64,000 nucleotides of DNA, from positions 434,001 through 498,000 of the forward strand of contig JAIXMG010000019.1 in the NCBI GenBank assembly GCA_025201345.1. The letters are read 5' to 3'. The translations under genes and the position numbers were made by a program. This DNA comes from Thamnidium elegans (lineage: Eukaryota; Mucoromycota; Mucoromycetes; Mucorales; Mucoraceae). The notes under the pieces are model-generated. The model did no database searches. It worked only from the letters and a program-made list of their open reading frames with translations, and was not told the DNA's origin. Shown here in pieces: positions 59,601-64,000 of this stretch (positions are counted from its first letter, which is position 1; every line of letters begins with the position of its first letter).

Positions 59601-61420
59601 GAACCTGTAGAATACAAGTATTAAGAAGTAGTGCTGAATGGAGTCAAGGCATTGACAGAGAGGTAATGATAATAATAATAAAAAAAAAAAAACGAAAAAG
59701 GTGTATTAAAAAAGATGATTTCTTTAGTACTCGATCTATAGTGCATATATGGAGTGTATTTTTAAAGCAAAACATTTTATTTACATTGAAAACCAATTTT
59801 TCAGTAAGGTATTTTTTTTTTTCAAGAAAAAAAAAAACGTCTAATCGTATAATTTTTCTTTAGTAACAACGACTAGTCCTCACGATAAACTGATTAAAAA
59901 TAAAATCGGTCAAGCCCTTGTTGAAAGAATTAAGCGTGCGCATAAAGAAAATCAAAAGTTTAGAGTGATTGTGGTTATACCAGTAGCCCCTGGATTTGAA
60001 GGTGATTTTATTCAAGTTGACAGAAGATCTATGCCACTAAGGTAAATTACACATATTTGTATTACAGTATAAAAAAAAAAAAAAAAAAAACTCTAAATTT
60101 AAAATAATAGATCTGTGGCTCAATACCAATATCGTTCCATTTGTCGTGGTAAACATTCTGTATTCGAACAATTAAAAAAAGCAGATATTCCTGTAGATGA
60201 TTACATTGGATTTTATAGTTTACGTAATTGGGGAAAAGTAAAAACGCCTGATGTTACCATTAGAAAAGAAAGTAACGGTAGTTCGATTATTAAAGACAGT
60301 AGTATAATTCAGTCTCCTCAGTTACCGCATCAGAAACGTAACATTATCAATAAAAGACGAACCATCAATAAATCTCGTACAATCAATCAAAGTAAATCAG
60401 TTGAGGATTTTGCGTCTTTACCTATGTCGCAACAGGTGTTATTGATACAACAACAAGAAGAATTGTTAGAACAACAAAACATGTATAATGATGGACGGCT
60501 AGATTATGTAACAGAGCAAGTTTATATCCATTCAAAGCTAATGATTGTTGATGATAAAACTGTTATTTGCGGATCAGGTAAAATTTTTTTTTTAAAAAAA
60601 ATATACACGTAGGAAACTAAAAGAGTTTTTAATCTTTTGAAAAAAGCAAACTTAAATGACAGGTAAAGAACGATTTGGTATTGTAGAGTTTTTAACCCTT
60701 TTAATTAATATTGAATTTTAAAATAGGTCTCAGCTAGGAAATAGAGATTCCGAGATTGCTGTTGTCATAGAAGATACAGACTTGGTAGACTCTCGTATGA
60801 ATGGACAACCTGTAATGTATAATAAAAGTAATTCATAATACATAATTTACTAATTTTTTCTTTCCGTTAGTACAAGGCAACGCGATACGCATTAACTTTA
60901 CGAATGCAACTATTTAAAGAACACCTGGGATTATTAAACTGTGGAAATCATACTGAAAATAATGAACAAACACAAGAAGATAATATGGGTGCTGACGGGT
61001 ATCGAAATATGAAAAGGGAAGATGTCATTGTGATGGATCCTTTACATGATGAGTTCTATCAGGATATTTGGAGTAAAACTGCTGAAACAAATACACTTGT
61101 TTATCGAGATGTATTTAGATGTGTTCCTGACGATACAGGTATATATATATATAAAGTTAGTTTTAATATATATATATTCATCATTTATTTTTCTCTCTGT
61201 AGTTCATTCTGTTGAGCAACATAGACAATTCGTACCAGATCCTTCTCGCGTCTTACCTGGACATATTGCGGAACCTTGGAAATTAACGAATGATCAAGTA
61301 CACTCAAAATTGAAAGGAATAAGAGGTCATTTAGTTCAATTTCCTACCGAATATTTAAAGAATATTAGTATGACAGCTTCAGTTATACAAGAAGCTGTCC
61401 CTCCTATTGTCTTTACTTGA
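56651..61420 (+). CDS. Phospholipase D (PX-PH-PLD, Spo14/PLD1 type), 18 exons
   Basis: Eighteen exons join to 1222 aa: 56651-57203, 57263-57474, 57526-57552, 57610-58417, 58513-58583, 58669-58680, 58755-58982, 59037-59095, 59152-59255, 59305-59381, 59453-59662, 59728-59803, 59864-60041, 60111-60577, 60647-60662, 60727-60811, 60871-61138, 61203-61420. It hydrolyses phosphatidylcholine to phosphatidic acid. An acidic N-terminus is followed by PX (about 265-385), PH (about 400-520; [14 protein letters not shown]), then two HKD motifs: [17 protein letters not shown] (about residue 635) and [11 protein letters not shown] (about 1012). Supporting stretches are [44 protein letters not shown] and [14 protein letters not shown] linker rich in Ser, Asn and Gln is inserted before the second HKD. 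Exons 6 (12 nt, SPQL) and 15 (16 nt) are microexons required by the frame. The start is the first ATG after the upstream T-rich leader. Confidence 0.95.
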
Positions 61421-62703
61421 GTCTTTTTCTCTCTAGAGTATACACGCTTTTATAAATAAATAAATGTCGCGTCTAAAAAAAAAAGGGATACCAAATGGAT
61501 TCTTTTTTGTGTACAGGAAATACGCATCAAGTAAAACAGGATGTATTTATTGCGATTACAAGGCTTGTTGTTGTAAATTTACATCGAGACCCTTTTGATT
61601 GCACTGAGATTTCCTTAAAAAAAAAAAGCTGCGTATAACGTTGCTAGGGTTTAGAATGTAATACAGTGGCTTTTCTACGGATTGACATGCAGTTGAACAA
61701 GTTTTATTATATATTGTATTTAAGTGTATGCTCTTCTATTCGATCTTTTACCTGTACCTTACTGTTTTATACTAAGGCTATTTGACCGAAGTTGGCTTAA
61801 ACTGCTTCTTTCGCTGGTACTTCAATATTAAGATATGTTACTTTGATTGCCAGGTGTAATACCAAGTACCATATACAGCAGTAACGACAAATTCGATTTT
61901 TTTTAAAGAAAGGAATGTATTACAAAGAAAATTGAGAAGGTGCATAAGATAAATATCTTTTTAAACGAGAGGGTTGTATTTGATTTATTATAATTCGTTA
62001 TGAATAATCAAAATATTGTTCTCTCTAGTGGTACTATTATCTGTTAGAAATTAATCATTTCTTCTTTATCGTACACGCCATAAGCTATATATACATATAT
62101 TTCGCTTTTTTTTTTAAAAAAAAAAACCTATCAAGACAAATGAATCAAAATATTGATATCCAGAGAAGTTCACTGGATAAAGAGTATCACATTGGTATTG
62201 TATATGAAAACTGTCAGACGTTTTCAGAATTATTTAGAAACGAAGCTCGTGTATAGGTTAATCGACGCGCTTTTTTAAAAATACCTCACTTACATACCGA
62301 AAAAAGATCTTCCTATGAAAAGAAAAAGCCCAGTGAAAGCTCTTTTTTTTTTTTTTTTTAAACCTCAGGTAAAACTCCCGCAACCCGGGTCTGCACCAAC
62401 ACAAAACAATTATTTCAGTGGAACAATCTCGGGGTAAGTAACGGAGTTGGCCTGACCACTAGAAATAATATTTTAGCCATAAATTGCTCGGGACAACGGT
62501 AGATAATCGATTTTGTGTACTCTTTTATGTTTCTTTCAAAAATCTTTTTAATTGTAACCACCAGAATGGAAGTGTTTCACCGTACAAAGAAATATGTATC
62601 ATTTTTAAAAATATGTTCCCAATAAGATACAAGATCAATAGAGAGCGTATATCAATGTAAGTGTTCATGATGTATACTTGTTAGATCAAGTAATATCTTT
62701 GAA

Positions 62704-62738
<35 letters not shown>

Positions 62739-64000
62739 GATACATATATTATGAGAAAAAAAATAAACACATTGTTGTACCAATTTATAGAAAATAAAGT
62801 TTGTTCGATATGGAGCACGATCCTATCATTTTCATATGCAAATGTAAAATATGTTGATTTAGTTCGTTATCACGACAATAGGTAAACAAAAATAATGACA
62901 CTCAATTTTTGTTTTTTTGCGTCATATATACGGTTTAAATCTTTGCCTGGTGCATTATTTATCGAATAAGCGTTTTAATGTGTTTAAAAATAATTAAAGT
63001 TAGACGCAACATCATGTCCGGAAGCTGAATAAGCATGTAAAAAAGAGAGAGAGAGAGAAAGAGAAAACAACATATTTTTCTTTGTACACACTGATATAAC
63101 GAGCTAGAAGGAGACACGATAAGATCTGTATTATCGATGATTACGAAATGATTGTTTTTTTTGAAGAGGTATGTTAAAAGTGTTATTGTTAATTACTTTA
63201 TAGCTTCATAATCAATTAGCTCGCATTGTCTTGGCAGTGTAATATATAGTATAGTTTGACGCTATTGTCTGTATAACATAGTCAACGAGTCTAGTTCAAT
63301 CGAAAGATATTTTCATTGTGCTGTTATCATTCACTTTTATAAAAGGTAAATAAAAACAAATGATATACTCTTTGGGGGGAGTAGCAATTTACTGTGTTAA
63401 TATTGGGTCATATAGTTTGTTATTTGTTGTCTCGTTGATTGGCCTTTTTGTAATGAGAAGTTTTGTATATTGGAGTAGAGAGGTACACACAGTATATCTA
63501 AATATTTCGACCATCTTCTTTTTTAACTTCAGATTGTCTCAAAATAAAAGCCTTGTGTTCCCTACTTTTTTTAAATTAGGATATTGGTTACAAAGTAGAA
63601 TCTTTATGGGTTTCATAGAAAAAGGGGGAGATCAAGAAATATATGTCATTAAAAGTAAAACAATCCATCGTTAGGTGCGTAGATATTTTCTTTTTCTTTA
63701 ATATGGGGTCAGTTTTTTATAGGCGGAATTTCATAGCTTCTACTGAGAAAAATTTACACAAATGTTTTTTTTTAATAAACCGCTAACCCAATGATAAACC
63801 TTTTTATAATGGAAAATAGGTTTTCTAAGAATTGCATATCTTTTAAAGTTTCGTTCAGACTAACAACGCCTCTCTTTCTGTCGTTGCTTACATTTTTTCA
63901 AAGTCAAGGGATCCTATCTTTTTTCTTTCTTTTACTTCAACAGTACTTTTTTTTTTAAAGAAAAAATTACCTCCCTTTTTAAAATTTGTATGCTGTAGTA
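61421..64000. other. Terminal gene-poor region
   Basis: 2.6 kb with no convincing gene except a weak candidate at 63360-63674. TA microsatellite at 62707-62735; GA repeat near 63046-63064; otherwise AT-rich DNA. Confidence 0.45.
63360..63674 (+). CDS. Possible small membrane protein, unassigned
   Basis: A 104-codon frame with ATG. It starts with a hydrophobic segment (SYSLLFVVSLIGLFVM) and has a polar C-terminus (GFIEKGGDQEIYVIKSK). No homology recognised, no splice support; it could be chance in AT-rich DNA, where Phe/Ile/Leu codons are common. Confidence 0.2.
   Translation: MIYSLGGVAIYCVNIGSYSLLFVVSLIGLFVMRSFVYWSREVHTVYLNISTIFFFNFRLSQNKSLVFPTFFKLGYWLQSRIFMGFIEKGGDQEIYVIKSKTIHR

Noticed and set aside
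1..64000. CRISPR arrays, bacterial operons or integrated viral genes
   Set aside because: No regularly spaced repeats, no bacterial gene organisation and no viral hallmark genes seen; introns throughout indicate nuclear eukaryotic DNA.

Overview
The window looks like nuclear DNA of an early-diverging fungus, most likely Mucoromycota (Mucorales). The support is: very AT-rich intergenic DNA with long poly-A/poly-T runs; short GT-AG introns (about 45-100 nt) in almost every gene; intronless cytosolic-type tRNA genes; a fungal gene set (Rho1 GEF with CNH domain, Mkk-type MAPKK, PX-PH phospholipase D, CCC2-like and ZIP metal transporters); and a Tc1/mariner-type transposase relic next to a gene of a nuclease-like type that I recall being multiplied in Mucorales. 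The assignment is inference. All gene models were spliced by eye and checked for reading-frame closure across every junction.

Layout, left to right: MAPKK (365-1668 +); heat-shock-factor gene (2832-4403 -); a decayed MINDY fragment (5735-6290 -), then the intact MINDY deubiquitinase gene (6779-8374 -) and a five-CCCH-finger protein (8519-10202 -); a transposon zone with a Tc1/mariner-like relic (11916-12897) overlapping a giant inverted repeat (arms 12304-13458 and 15799-16953, 1155 bp each) that brackets a PD-(D/E)XK-like gene; a zinc alcohol dehydrogenase (18133-19391 -); RPL31 (20823-21258 -); a double-pair C2H2 factor (22058-23846 +); a CDP-choline/ethanolamine phosphotransferase (24320-25846 -); a gene-poor 3.7-kb stretch; a DEP-DH-PH-CNH RhoGEF (29605-33562 +); tRNA-Leu; a SAC3/GANP pseudogene (34087-37957 +); a copper P-type ATPase pseudogene fragment (38300-39020 -); a ZIP zinc transporter (39107-40449 -); a 4E-BP-like translation repressor (42113-42688 -); an HSL-type esterase (42953-44140 -); tRNA-Ile; a PHD-finger gene (45455-46195 +) converging on COX10 (46256-47441 -); a WDR89-like WD40 protein (48022-49201 +); a second tRNA-Ile; acetyl-CoA hydrolase ACH1 (50396-52243 -); an APC-family permease (53274-55291 -); an 18-exon phospholipase D (56651-61420 +); then 2.6 kb without a convincing gene.

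There is no operon logic, but some themes recur. The MAPKK and the RhoGEF are both cell-wall-integrity components, although 28 kb apart. COX10, ACH1, the zinc and copper transporters, PLD and the phosphotransferase are housekeeping metabolism. Three duplicated genes (MINDY, SAC3, Cu-ATPase) survive only as relics or truncations, as expected in a lineage losing redundant copies. The most unusual structures are the near-identical 1155-bp inverted repeat around the nuclease-like gene, and a shared CCAATTAG-N19-22-CACGTG element upstream of all three tRNA genes.
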